Shown piece by piece: positions 8,424 through 16,940 of a stretch of DNA of 33,032 bases. Position numbers and translations under genes: made by a program. The stretch's first letter is position 1. Every line of letters begins with the position of its first letter. Under the pieces are notes generated by a model. That model was not told where the DNA came from. It ran no database searches and worked only from the letters and a program-made list of their open reading frames with translations. Origin of the DNA: Promethearchaeia archaeon (GTDB lineage: Archaea > Asgardarchaeota > Lokiarchaeia > Sigyniarchaeales > SOKP01); NCBI GenBank assembly GCA_029856085.1, contig JAHQWI010000114.1, positions 1-33,032 of the forward strand, given 5' to 3'.

Positions 8424-10094
8424 GTGAAAAAAGTGGGAGAACAGAAGAAAAAAATTAGGGGAGGGGCGGTAGTAGTAAAATGCCTTCTCGAGGAATCAGT
8501 CAAAAAAATATTTGGGATAACTGGCGGTCAACTCATAACAATATATGATGCCGTATACAGCTGGGGTCGGGAAAAAGGGATTGATACCGTTATGTTTCGA
8601 CATGAGCAAGCAGCAGCTCATGCAGCTGATGCGTGGGCTAGGGTAACTAATACGCCTGGAGTGTGCATGGGGACGGTTGGTCCTGGTGCAACACACTTAG
8701 TACCTGGTGTAGGGGCTGCCTGGAGCGATAATATTCCTGTAATCACTATAGTACCACAGGTAAGAAGTCGAGAATTTGATAAATTCGCACTACAAGGAGG
8801 TTTAGATCAAGTAACAATGTTTAAACCTATAACTAAATACCAAAAAAGTGTTAATAAGATAGAAGAGATTCCTGATGCAGTCCGTAAATCTTTTAGGGAA
8901 GCTACAGGAGGTCGTCCTGGACCCGTATTATTAGAATTGGATGAAGATGCATTATATGGAGAGATTGAAGAAGATAAAATATCAATTCTTGCCAGAAATC
9001 AATACCGGGCAATCAAAAATCCTGCTGTTGATAGGCAATTGATCAAAGAGTCTTTGGATTTACTAATAAATGCGAAGAAACCTTTAATTGTCTCAGGGGG
9101 AGGTGTTGCTCGTGCTGAAGCGTGGGATGAGTTACAAAAATTCGCAGAATACTTACAAATCCCTGTTCTAACATCAATTATGGGTATTGGTACTATATCA
9201 AATCAATCAAAATGTCATATGGGAATAGGAAGAGGACCACTAAATTTGACAAGTGATGCTGATGTGATTTTAAGTCTTGGCTGTAAATTTTCTTTTGTAT
9301 TAGGACTCGGCGCAGAGCCAAGATGGAAAGATTCACAAACATTAATACAAGTTGATATTGATCCTAGCATGATTGGACGAAACAAACCAGTTACCTTAGG
9401 AATAGTGGGTGATTGCAAATCATTCTTAACTCAAATTCTTGATGAGGTAAAAAAAATAAAAAAAATCGAGACTAGTGAATGGTTAGATAAGCTAAATGAA
9501 GCCAAGAAGCAATCCGAAATAACAATGAGAAAGGTGGTTTCAAATGATAGCATTCCGATGGATCCATTAAGAATGGCGAAAGAAGTTTTAGAGTTTATTG
9601 ATGAAGATGCAATATTAATCCTTGACGGAGGGAATATTACTGGGAGTGCCTATGCTCAACTTAATTTATACAAGGACAGGAAACCGTTATCGACGCTTCA
9701 GGCTATTGGTATGGGGCACTTAGGGACCTCAGTACCTTATGGTATCGGTGCTAAGCTGGCAAAACCAGAAAAGCAAGTAGTTTCAATTTCGGGGGATGGT
9801 AGTTTTATGATGAATATTCAAGACTTAGAAACCGCTGTACGATTGGGCTTGAAAAATTTGATCTTTGTGGTGGGGAACAACAGCGCATGGGGTATGATTA
9901 AAGATATTCAGAGAAGTTGGCTTGGTAAGCGTTATATAGATACGGATATCCCTGAGTTTGATTATGGAAAATGTGCTGAGGGATTTGGATGTTATGGTGA
10001 ATCCGTTTCAGACCCCAATGAACTAAGAAGTGCACTTGAACGTGCTAAAAATTCAAACAAACCAGCAGTTATTGATGTTAAAGTTAAGTATTGA
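8424..10094 (+). CDS. ThDP-dependent 2-hydroxyacyl-CoA lyase/oxalyl-CoA decarboxylase/acetolactate synthase-like enzyme
   Basis: A 556-residue thiamine diphosphate enzyme with the three domains of the acetolactate synthase family. The N-terminal Pyr domain has the cofactor-activating Glu, E61, in FRHEQAAAHAADAWAR. The central domain contains LIVSGGGVARAEA. The C-terminal PP domain has the metal/ThDP motif GDGSFMMN (457-464) ending at GNNSAWG (NN at 485-486). The family includes synthases, decarboxylases and lyases that sequence alone cannot separate. The neighbouring CoA ligases and racemase make an acyl-CoA substrate attractive, such as cleavage of 2-hydroxyacyl-CoA to an aldehyde and formyl-CoA. 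No acetolactate synthase small subunit or branched-chain amino acid gene is nearby. The start is GTG at 8424, with a second GTG at 8433; no strong ribosome binding site decides between them. Confidence 0.82.
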   Translation: MKKVGEQKKKIRGGAVVVKCLLEESVKKIFGITGGQLITIYDAVYSWGREKGIDTVMFRHEQAAAHAADAWARVTNTPGVCMGTVGPGATHLVPGVGAAWSDNIPVITIVPQVRSREFDKFALQGGLDQVTMFKPITKYQKSVNKIEEIPDAVRKSFREATGGRPGPVLLELDEDALYGEIEEDKISILARNQYRAIKNPAVDRQLIKESLDLLINAKKPLIVSGGGVARAEAWDELQKFAEYLQIPVLTSIMGIGTISNQSKCHMGIGRGPLNLTSDADVILSLGCKFSFVLGLGAEPRWKDSQTLIQVDIDPSMIGRNKPVTLGIVGDCKSFLTQILDEVKKIKKIETSEWLDKLNEAKKQSEITMRKVVSNDSIPMDPLRMAKEVLEFIDEDAILILDGGNITGSAYAQLNLYKDRKPLSTLQAIGMGHLGTSVPYGIGAKLAKPEKQVVSISGDGSFMMNIQDLETAVRLGLKNLIFVVGNNSAWGMIKDIQRSWLGKRYIDTDIPEFDYGKCAEGFGCYGESVSDPNELRSALERAKNSNKPAVIDVKVKY

Positions 10095-10098
10095 TCCT

Positions 10099-10136
10099 TT
10101 GATTTCAATAAAAAATAAATCTCTAAACGGTAAAAT
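10099..10136. repeat. 38-bp direct repeat, copy A
   Basis: Begins TTGATTTCAATAAA and ends AAACGGTAAAAT. It matches 14854-14891 at 32 of 38 positions by eye, in the same orientation. Both copies run into a hairpin whose stems carry a compensated base change. The two copies enclose the surface protein, the ligase fragments and the TPR gene. Confidence 0.6.
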
Positions 10137-10143
10137 ATTACCG
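10128..10143 (+). terminator. Hairpin after the ThDP gene, possible terminator
   Basis: CGGTAA, loop AATA, TTACCG form a perfect 6-bp stem 34 bases after the stop of the ThDP gene. It is followed by the T-rich run TTTTATCTTTTTATC. The position fits transcript termination, but archaeal terminators do not need hairpins, so a structured repeat end is the alternative. Confidence 0.45.
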
Positions 10144-10147
10144 CATT

Positions 10148-10171
10148 TTATCTTTTTATCTCATAACCCGT
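10148..10171 (-). pseudogene. Remnant of an acyl-CoA ligase 3' end
   Basis: On the minus strand the codons read T-G-Y-E-I-K-R-stop, the exact kind of tail that ends the ligases of this window (AGYEVKR, TGYKIKRI, AGYKIKR). Over 22 bases it differs at one position from the end of the ligase at 6491. Nothing more of the gene is left upstream on that strand. The match is short, so it could still be chance in AT-rich DNA. Confidence 0.42.
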
Positions 10172-10244
10172 TATAGAAATATTTATAACTTCTAAAAAAA
10201 AGATAATAATAACAAAAGATGATTCAATAATCTCTAAAATATTT

Positions 10245-10250
10245 GAGGGG
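10245..10250 (+). promoter_or_regulatory. Ribosome binding site for the surface protein
   Basis: GAGGGG lies 13 bases before the TTG at 10264 and decides that start. A TATA-like TTTATAAC sits at about 10182-10189. Confidence 0.5.
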
Positions 10251-10263
10251 ATAATTTTAAAAA

Positions 10264-12915
10264 TTGAAAAATAAAAAGTTATTCACCATATTAGCAATTC
10301 TCCTTCTAATTTCTTGCTTCTTCAATCTCAAATTCAACCCCTCTGAGAATCAAAATAATGCTAAGCTTAAAAATGAATATGGTTTAAAGAACTCTAAAAT
10401 ATCAGAAAAGTTCTCAATTGATGGTAATCAAGGGTGGATTGATTTTAGAACTGAGGGAAATTGTTCTGGGTCAGGACTCTACGGTGATCCTTATGTTATA
10501 GAAGATTTAATAATAGATGGTGGGGGATTAGGAACTGGTATAATAATTAAAAATTCGGATGTCTATTTTAAAATTGAGAATACAACGACTTACAATTGTG
10601 ATATTGGAATCGAGTTCGAAAATGTAAGTAATGGTACCTTGGTGAAAAACAACTGCTCTAGAAATAATGATTACGCAATCTATATATCTGGAAATCATAA
10701 TAATATTTCTAATAACCTTGCTAGTGTCAAACGTGATGCATGTATACGTCTAAATGGTACCTATAATAATATTTCAGGAAATAATATGACAGATAGCAGT
10801 CGCGGACTTTGGTTGTGGGGTTCATATAATATAGTTTCGAATAATTTAGTAGAAAATTGCACATCTGGTATTTCTATACACGATGGTTATAATAACATTT
10901 CCAATAATAATATCGTCAATATTGAACAATCTAATCCGATAGACATCTTTTCAGATTATAATATTGTTAGTAATAACATAATTATGAATAGCATAGTAGG
11001 TATAGGAGTTAGTGGGAGTTATAACAATATTTCAAGAAATATCTTGTATGATAATTATCTTTATGGTGTTGATCTCCGTGAAGATGGAGGTTATAATTTA
11101 GTTTATGCAAATAATATTACTGAAAGCAGACAGGGAATAATATTAAATGGTAATTATCATAATATCTCAGGAAATGTAATTGTAAATTGTGGATTACGTA
11201 TTGGTTCATGGACATTAAATAGTTTGACTTCACATATTATTGATAGTACTAATTTAGTAAATGGCAGACCTTTATATTACTATAGTAATAAAACAGGATT
11301 AGGGGTTGATAATTTTACCAATGCAGGGCAGGTTGTATTGATTAATTGCAATTATTCAATAATCTCTAACATGGATATTTCCAATACTAATAATGGGATT
11401 TCGTTATACTATTGTTCTGAAAATATAATTTCAAATAACAAATTACATAATAATATTGACTATGGATTTTATTCATCTAACTGTCACTACAATAATTACA
11501 CAAATAACAGTTGTTTTAATAATACATATGGATTGGGTATAGGTGGGTTTTGGAATAATGTTTCAAACAATAAGATTAATAATAATGAAAAATATGGGAT
11601 ATCTTGTGGAGGGGAGTACAATATACTATTTAATAATTCCTTGAATTCCAACTATTATGGAATTGTAATTGGAGGGAATAGTAACACACTTAAGAATAAT
11701 AAAATGAAAGCATGCGGGATAATTGTGCCTTATAGTATACCACAACAATTTGCTGATATTACATCACACACAATTGAAACTACAAATCTGATAAATGGAA
11801 AACCCCTCTACTTTTATGTGAATAAAACTGGATTAAGTGCAATTGACTTTGCAAATGCGGGACAAATATTATTAATAAATTGTAATAATTCTCAAATAGC
11901 AAATTTAGATCTTTCAAATGGTTCTTTAGGAATATTACTAAGTAATTGTTTTTATAGTACTCTCACGAATAACAATTTTTCATATAACAATAATTATGGA
12001 ATCTTGTTATTTAAGAGTAATTACACTACCATCAGAGGAAATTTCATTAATAATTGTGAAAATGGAATCTATATTTATGATAGTAATGATAATATCATCT
12101 CTGGAAATAATGTCAATTACAATCAAAGACTATTTGGGAGTATTTTTAAAGAAGGAAGTGGGATATATGTTGCTTTAAGTCATAGAAATCTAGTTATAGA
12201 TAATAATATAAAAAACAATGATTATGGCTTAAATTTTGAATGGGATTGTTCAAATAGTACCATTTCAGGAAATATAATTACTAACAATAGTTATAATGGA
12301 TTAAAAATGGAGCTAGGAATTCAAAATGAAATTTCAAGAAACGTTATAATGTACAATTCAAAAGAATTAATTTTCGGATTCTCTTTTAATGCATTCGAAT
12401 TGCGTCACTCTGAAAACTGCACAATCGAAGAAAATGATATTTCATTTAATCACTATAATGGAATGTATATGCAGTATTGCTTCAATAACTCGATTACTAA
12501 GAATACGATTGAAAATAATGGGGAAATTGGATTAGCAATAGGGATTGAAGAGTACGGAGGGAGTTGGGATAATCTCATCTATTATAACATTTTTAGTAAT
12601 AATGGTTTAAATGCTGAAGATAATGGTGTTAATAATACATGGGATAACGGATCCTTTGGTAATTATTGGGATGACTACATTGGTATTGACTCTGATGATG
12701 ATGGTGTTGGAGATACGCCATATTATATTCTAGGGATCGCAGGAAGTCAAGATAATTATCCTCTAATGGAGCCACCAATTTTTGATAAAAAAACGACACC
12801 AACAATTTCCAGTTACGATATTATTGTTCTCATCTGCATTTCATTCGTTACAATCTCCATGTTTTTTGGAAAGAAAGTAAGAAAAAAGAACACTGATTTA
12901 AATTTAAAATATTGA
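10264..12915 (+). CDS. NosD-like right-handed beta-helix surface protein with C-terminal membrane anchor
   Basis: An 883-residue exported protein, start TTG with GAGGGG upstream. Residues 1-25 form a signal peptide. LISC at 15-18 also looks like a lipobox, so lipid attachment is possible. The body consists of dozens of short repeats around N-x-I-S-x-N, the parallel beta-helix (PbH1/NosD) pattern. A larger module starting SHIIDSTNLVNGRPLYYY near residue 324 recurs near 504 (SHTIETTNLINGKPLYFY), a period of about 180 residues. Near the end GNYWDDYIGIDSDDDGVGD is the typical NosD-repeat terminus with a possible calcium loop. Residues about 850-868 form one membrane helix followed by basic residues (GKKVRKK), an archaeal surface-anchor layout. 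Role: cell-surface binding or carbohydrate-related; the ligand is unknown. It is flanked on both sides by ligase 3' remnants. Confidence 0.85.
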   Translation: MKNKKLFTILAILLLISCFFNLKFNPSENQNNAKLKNEYGLKNSKISEKFSIDGNQGWIDFRTEGNCSGSGLYGDPYVIEDLIIDGGGLGTGIIIKNSDVYFKIENTTTYNCDIGIEFENVSNGTLVKNNCSRNNDYAIYISGNHNNISNNLASVKRDACIRLNGTYNNISGNNMTDSSRGLWLWGSYNIVSNNLVENCTSGISIHDGYNNISNNNIVNIEQSNPIDIFSDYNIVSNNIIMNSIVGIGVSGSYNNISRNILYDNYLYGVDLREDGGYNLVYANNITESRQGIILNGNYHNISGNVIVNCGLRIGSWTLNSLTSHIIDSTNLVNGRPLYYYSNKTGLGVDNFTNAGQVVLINCNYSIISNMDISNTNNGISLYYCSENIISNNKLHNNIDYGFYSSNCHYNNYTNNSCFNNTYGLGIGGFWNNVSNNKINNNEKYGISCGGEYNILFNNSLNSNYYGIVIGGNSNTLKNNKMKACGIIVPYSIPQQFADITSHTIETTNLINGKPLYFYVNKTGLSAIDFANAGQILLINCNNSQIANLDLSNGSLGILLSNCFYSTLTNNNFSYNNNYGILLFKSNYTTIRGNFINNCENGIYIYDSNDNIISGNNVNYNQRLFGSIFKEGSGIYVALSHRNLVIDNNIKNNDYGLNFEWDCSNSTISGNIITNNSYNGLKMELGIQNEISRNVIMYNSKELIFGFSFNAFELRHSENCTIEENDISFNHYNGMYMQYCFNNSITKNTIENNGEIGLAIGIEEYGGSWDNLIYYNIFSNNGLNAEDNGVNNTWDNGSFGNYWDDYIGIDSDDDGVGDTPYYILGIAGSQDNYPLMEPPIFDKKTTPTISSYDIIVLICISFVTISMFFGKKVRKKNTDLNLKY

Positions 12916-12954
12916 TTTTTGTATCTCAAAATAGAGAATATTTCATCTTAAAAA

Positions 12955-13101
12955 TCATCTTTTTATTTTATAACCAGCTTTTTCTCGGTCATAAGTATCC
13001 TTAGTAACTCCGCGTTCTTTGAGGAATCTCTTCATTATCCGATGGACCTTCGATTTTGGCAACTCGTTTACAAAATCAATAAAGCGAGTTATTTGGAAAT
13101 A
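12955..13101 (-). pseudogene. C-terminal fragment of an acyl-CoA ligase
   Basis: Read from 13101 down to the TGA at 12955-12957, the codons give YFQITRFIDFVNELPKSK and then VHRIMKRFLKERGVT, ending AGYKIKR. This is the last ~48 residues of a CaiC-like ligase, closest by eye to the gene at 6491 (YFQIPRFIDFVEALPKSK). Homology stops abruptly at the Tyr codon ending at base 13101. The codons above it on this strand (GCLTLRQV) do not match a ligase and are instead the antisense of the TPR gene. So the first ~500 codons are missing and the fragment cannot be a functional enzyme. The reading frame is otherwise intact, which suggests a recent break. Confidence 0.8.
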
Positions 13102-14333
13102 TACTTGCCGAAGAGTTAAACATCCAAGATATGTTAACCTCAAACTTAAATTTAATGGGTTATTTATATTGGGCTTATGGAAAAAATAGGCTAGCGATAG
13201 AATATTTTGAACGCGGTTTAATGCTTTCTGAAAAATGGGGTTTCATCTTTTTTATGGCTCAATCCCTCACGTGGCTTATTTGGGCATATATTGATGAGAA
13301 ATCTCGTGAAATAGCAAATCGATACTTTTCTCGTTTATCTGATCTCTACAATCAAACAAAGGAAAAGGGAGAAGTTGATATATATTCCTGGTATTTAGTT
13401 TCAAAAGCTTATATGATGAAAACGAGTTCAAGAATGCGTGATCGTGTAGAAGCTCAAGCGTTATTTAGAGAAATGATAGATCTTGCATCAGGAGATGGTA
13501 TAGTTGTCTCTATGGGTAAATTATGTGATCTTTTACTAGAAGAATTAGCATTATATAATGATCCAGAAATATTAGATGAGATTACACCACTCATCACTAA
13601 AAGCTTAGAATTGGCGGAAGAAGCACACAATTATCGTTGGTTGGCTAATACAAAATTATTACAGGCAAAATTAGCGTTAATTCAGATGAATATCGAGGAA
13701 GCGAAAAGATTAATGGTAGAAGCACAAAATATCGCTGATTTACATGGTCTTAGTTTATTAGCATGGTGGATTTCAAGCGATCACGATAAGTTACTAGAAC
13801 AAGTAGATGCTTGGGATAGAATCAAAAATGAGGAAGCACCCATATCAGAAAGGATTAAATTGGCATCAGCCAATAGTGTTTTAGAACGCATTCAAGGAAA
13901 ACATGCTATGGAACCTGCTGAATCGGTTGATGAGCAATCTACGGTTCTCTTGATTCTAGCAGAAGGGGGGGTTCTCGTCTTCTCATATCCTTTTTCTAAG
14001 GAATGGAGGATTGACGAAGATCTTTTTAGTAGCTTCTTATCAGCTTTTACATCCTTTAGTACTGAGTTTTTTTCCAAAGGGCTCGATCGAGTGAAATTTG
14101 GTGATGATATGATGCTTATGGAGTCGATTGGCTCTTTTTCATTTTGCTATTTGTTTAAAGGTCAGACCTATATAGCGAGACAAAAACTTACCAAATTTAC
14201 AAAGGAGCTACAACACAATACATCATTATGGCAGAGTCTCGAACAACATTATAAAACAAGTCAAGTTCTTGAATTAAAAGAGAGTCCTCAGCTTGAATCA
14301 TTGATTACGGAAATATTTATGAGTAATAGTTAA
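13102..14333 (+). CDS. TPR-repeat protein with roadblock/longin-like C-terminal domain, 5' truncated
   Basis: The first usable start is ATG at 13131 (400 residues), but the same frame continues upstream with sensible codons (ILAEELNIQD) to about 13102, where a ligase fragment on the other strand begins. The gene has therefore probably lost its 5' part and promoter. The N-terminal half has TPR-like helix pairs (YLYWAYGKNRLAIEYFERGL, residues 11-30; LLQAKLALIQMNIEEAKRLM, 176-195). Residues 270-360 form an alternating strand/helix domain (VLLILAEGGVLVFSYPF, then GLDRVKFGDDMMLMES, then YLFKGQTYIARQKL) that resembles roadblock/longin sensor domains linked to small GTPases in Asgard archaea; this is an impression, not a search result. 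A decayed copy of its last ~60 codons lies at 25550-25728. Expression is doubtful. Confidence 0.6.
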
Positions 14334-14345
14334 ATTAAGATTGGT

Positions 14346-14423
14346 ATGAAATTTCACCTTTATAAATTAGTAACTCTAATATTGGTGAGCTTAATTATGG
14401 GATATTTGGTGATATTTTTATAA
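14346..14423 (+). other. Small hydrophobic ORF, status unclear
   Basis: ATG at 14346 gives 25 residues, MKFHLYKLVTLILVSLIMGY then five more, a single membrane helix preceded by Lys and His. It ends just before the ligase 5' fragment in another frame. It may be the start of a lost permease-type gene or chance, since AT-rich DNA easily encodes hydrophobic peptides. No ribosome binding site is evident. Confidence 0.2.
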
Positions 14424-14428
14424 GCACT

Positions 14429-14857
14429 ATAGAATTTGAACTTTCACCAGAAGAACAAGATTTTCAAGACCGAGCCATCAAGGAAGAAAGCATATTAAGA
14501 AAAAATCCTAATCAAAGTCTAGGTACTCAAATAGAAAAACTAGCATTTGACTGTCCAGATAAAACGGCTCTCTTTTTTGATAATAATTCTTGGACGTGGG
14601 ATTCCGTTAATGCAGAGTGTAATAGGGTTGCTAATTTGTTTCGGAAATTCGGTCTTAAAAATGGTGATACTATTTCATTAATGATGGAAAATAGCCCAGA
14701 ATACCTATTTTTAACGGGTGGAATAAATAAAGTTCAAGGTGTGAATGCTTTGATTAACACACACCAAAGAAAACAGGCTTTGATTCATGCTTTTAACATT
14801 AGTAACCCAGAATGGATAGTCGTTGATGACGATTGTCTTCCTTATTTATTAGATTGA
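14429..14857 (+). pseudogene. N-terminal fragment of a FATP-like acyl-CoA ligase
   Basis: The frame reads EFELSPEEQDFQDRAIKEES at its start, then TQIEKLAFDCPDKTALFF, then ECNRVANLFRKFGLKNGDTI and LMMENSPEYLFLTGGI. This is the N-terminal region of an AMP-forming ligase. It is unlike the three CaiC-like paralogues here and closer in style to the very-long-chain/FATP group (ENSPEYLF, then ALINTHQRKQALIHA). The expected start position holds ATA (14429), there is no ATG, GTG or TTG before 14636, and the gene stops after about 142 codons, before the P-loop. A short product from the TTG at 14636 would lack every catalytic motif. It is therefore dead at both ends. It faces the broken VOC gene. Confidence 0.75.
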
Positions 14858-14891
14858 TTTTAATCAAAATTAAATCATTAAACGGTAGAAT
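14854..14891. repeat. 38-bp direct repeat, copy B
   Basis: Begins TTGATTTTAATCAAA and ends AAACGGTAGAAT; it matches 10099-10136 at 32 of 38 positions. Its first bases overlap the stop codon of the ligase 5' fragment. It leads into a hairpin, GGTAG at 14884-14888 pairing with CTACC at 14901-14905, matching in position the hairpin of copy A. Confidence 0.6.
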
Positions 14892-14909
14892 TGAAGTATG
14901 CTACCAGTT

Positions 14910-15359
14910 TTAGGGTCTTTGGATTAATTCTACTATTATACCAAATGTTTTTTCTGTATCCATATAGGCGAATTTTCCCCCACCTATTTTACCATAAAAT
15001 AAAATTCCTATTCTTTTTTGCTCAAATTCACTTATATAAGGATTTACATCATCAACATAAATTCCAATATGGTGAAGCCCTTCTCGTCCCTGCTCTAAAA
15101 AATCTTTGTATGGACTATCTCCCTCTTTCCACTCTATTAATTCAGCTTGAGTGTCTCCTAATTGACTAAATCCTGCTTTTGCTTTGAGATACGCTTCATT
15201 ACCCTTATATTTAGTTGGGAATTCTACTGCTGGCTAAAACGTAAAGGAAGAAAGACCATATATTTCCTCCATAACCTTAGCTTGTTTCTCGATGTCTTTG
15301 TATACAAATCCCAATTGGTCAACTTTTAGTGGTCCAAAATCAATATTAAATTTCTCCAT
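14910..15359 (-). pseudogene. VOC/glyoxalase-family protein interrupted by one in-frame TAG
   Basis: On the minus strand from ATG at 15359 the codons give a vicinal-oxygen-chelate protein of 149 codons plus stop. It begins MEKFNIDFGPLKVDQLGFVY. After the break come KAKAGFSQLGDTQAELIEW, GREGLHHIGIYVDDVNPYI and a C-terminal KTFGIIVELIQRP. The pattern resembles methylmalonyl-CoA epimerase/glyoxalase relatives, with Gln, Glu and His at metal-ligand-like positions (VDQLG, ELIEW, LHHIG). Codon 42 is TAG (bases 15234-15236 on the plus strand); frame and homology continue undisturbed on both sides, so this is the only lesion. An alternative start is ATG at 15368. TAG ends intact genes here (24408, 29640), so readthrough or pyrrolysine is unlikely and a recent nonsense mutation is the simplest reading. 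Confidence 0.75.
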
Positions 15360-15580
15360 AATGAACATTGGTTTTCCTTCTATTTAAATATAATAAATCC
15401 CTGTATTTGTCTAGCATTACAAAAATTAACGGGCTTTACTTAAATCTGTGATCAATGAAATTTTTAATTGATAAAGTTCTCAGTTTTCTAAAATTGTTTT
15501 TTAAAAATTGTATAATGTTTAATATATTGTTGATTTAATATTTTATAACTTAATAATTATGTCTAAGAGTTATTATCTAA

Positions 15581-15586
15581 AGAGGA
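15581..15586 (+). promoter_or_regulatory. Ribosome binding site of the ferredoxin-nitroreductase
   Basis: AGAGGA lies 10 bases before ATG 15597 and supports that start over the out-of-frame ATG at 15590. TTTTATAAC at about 15541-15549 is a candidate TATA box. Confidence 0.45.
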
Positions 15587-15596
15587 TAAATGAATT

Positions 15597-16613
15597 ATGC
15601 CATGGGAAGATGTAAAGGATATACTAAGACCTGAAGAGGGTCTTGTTCATATGGGTGTAATGAGAGTTGATACATCCAAATGTGATAAGTGTGAATTATG
15701 TATGCAAAACTGCCCATTCCGCTGCTGGACGAAGGATGAGGAGGGCTATCCTATATTAAAAGAAAAATATGCATGCTTCAGTTGTTATAACTGTAAAGTA
15801 GCATGCCCAAATGATGCTGTTATTATCGTAGATAGTTACCATGTAGATGATGGGTTTTGGAAGACTGAACCTCACCCATTACCCGCAAAAATGCCCCTTG
15901 AACCGAAAGATGCCGATGGAAATCCAACAGAATGGAATGAAATTGAGAAAATTGTTATTAATCGCCGAAGTGTAAGAAATTTTAAGGACAAACCAGTACC
16001 AGAACCATTAATTCAGAGAGTTCTAGAAGCGGGAAGATTTGCACCAAGTGCGGGTAATTGTCAACCTTGGAAATTTATTGTCATTACTGATAAGGCATTA
16101 ATAGAAGAAATTGATAAAGTAACATCAAATATTCTTGCAATGATGTATAATGCATATATAGATGATAAGGCAGTAAAGAATTTAGTGCCAATGGTCGAAG
16201 GCCCGCCTCGTAGCGTTGCAGGCGTTGATCCACGGGTTATTCTTGGAGGTATGGGATCAATTACTGAAAATGAAGATGCAGAGCCAAGCTTATATGCCCC
16301 TGCTGTGATATTGTTAATTGCAGATGAAAGATCTATAGGTAGTCCTCAAATTAACATCGGAATTTGTGGACAGAATATGAATTTAGTGGCAAACTCATTA
16401 GGAATTAAAGCCTGTTGGAATGGTTTTATAGCTGCAGGAATTAATTTTCATCCACCTTTCAGAAAAAAGTTTGGTATCAAACAACCTTGGACTTGTATAA
16501 CTTCAATGTGCCTTGGTTATCCAAAATTCAAACAAGAAGGAATAGTACCCCGTGAATTCAGACCAGTTGCTTGGTTCCGTGAAGGAGCAGAGGAACCTGA
16601 AATACAAGAATAA
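15597..16613 (+). CDS. Ferredoxin-domain nitroreductase family flavoprotein
   Basis: A 338-residue fusion. Residues 20-80 are a dicluster ferredoxin domain with Cys at 29, 32, 35, 39 and at 60, 63, 66, 70, both sets CxxCxxCxxxC, binding two [4Fe-4S] clusters. From about residue 115 a nitroreductase domain follows, with the FMN phosphate-binding RRSVRNF (123-129) and APSAGNCQPWKF (149-160), and the family's C-terminal GIKACWNGFI and LGYPK segments. Such fusions pass electrons between ferredoxin clusters and FMN in anaerobes, and the natural acceptor is usually unknown. The protein is cytoplasmic; no signal or membrane segment is seen. It has its own promoter region and ribosome binding site. 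It might serve as electron sink for the flavin oxidations encoded nearby, which is inference. Confidence 0.88.
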   Translation: MPWEDVKDILRPEEGLVHMGVMRVDTSKCDKCELCMQNCPFRCWTKDEEGYPILKEKYACFSCYNCKVACPNDAVIIVDSYHVDDGFWKTEPHPLPAKMPLEPKDADGNPTEWNEIEKIVINRRSVRNFKDKPVPEPLIQRVLEAGRFAPSAGNCQPWKFIVITDKALIEEIDKVTSNILAMMYNAYIDDKAVKNLVPMVEGPPRSVAGVDPRVILGGMGSITENEDAEPSLYAPAVILLIADERSIGSPQINIGICGQNMNLVANSLGIKACWNGFIAAGINFHPPFRKKFGIKQPWTCITSMCLGYPKFKQEGIVPREFRPVAWFREGAEEPEIQE

Positions 16614-16615
16614 TT

Positions 16616-16704
16616 CTATAATAACAAATAGGTTCTGAATCAGTGACATATTTGGTTCCTACAATATTTTCTATTTTTTCATAAACATTCAGAATTTCGT
16701 TCAT
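16616..16704 (-). pseudogene. N-terminal remnant of an FAD-linked oxidase
   Basis: From ATG at 16704 the minus strand encodes MNEILNVYEKIENIVGTKYV, then TDSEPICYY, which aligns with the start of the FAD oxidases of this window (KVKEAYSEIENVVGEDFVTD). After about 29 codons the similarity ends as the reading runs into the antisense of the nitroreductase 3' end. The 236 bases from 16705 to the SCP2 start hold only AT-rich promoter sequence. Confidence 0.5.
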
Positions 16705-16940
16705 GATTTATCCATTCATCTTATGATTTTAAATACTTTTTTAAAAAACTTAATAACAAAAAGAGAAGAAACTTAGATTTAAATATATTTTGAAAAGTTA
16801 ATCGATCTTAATTTTGTCGATGTTGAAGATTAAAAAAAAACTTTTAATAATACTCACAATCAACAATAATTGTTAATTACAAAATGGAATCTAAAAATAT
16901 AAATTAGGGTTTTAAAAATAATAAAAAGAAGGTTATAAAA

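Noticed and set aside
11996-12178. A 60-residue frame inside the surface protein gene
   Set aside because: It overlaps an intact, strongly repetitive coding sequence; the hydrophobic product is a by-product of AT-rich repeats.
10264-12915. The many similar ATAATAATATTTC-type motifs as a CRISPR or satellite array
   Set aside because: Spacing is irregular and the motifs stay in frame as N-I-S-x-N codons; they encode beta-helix rungs. No CRISPR repeats or cas genes occur in the window.
14891-15169. A 92-residue plus-strand reading frame
   Set aside because: It is the antisense of the broken VOC gene, which shows clear family motifs; the plus-strand product is low-complexity Phe/Leu/Tyr.
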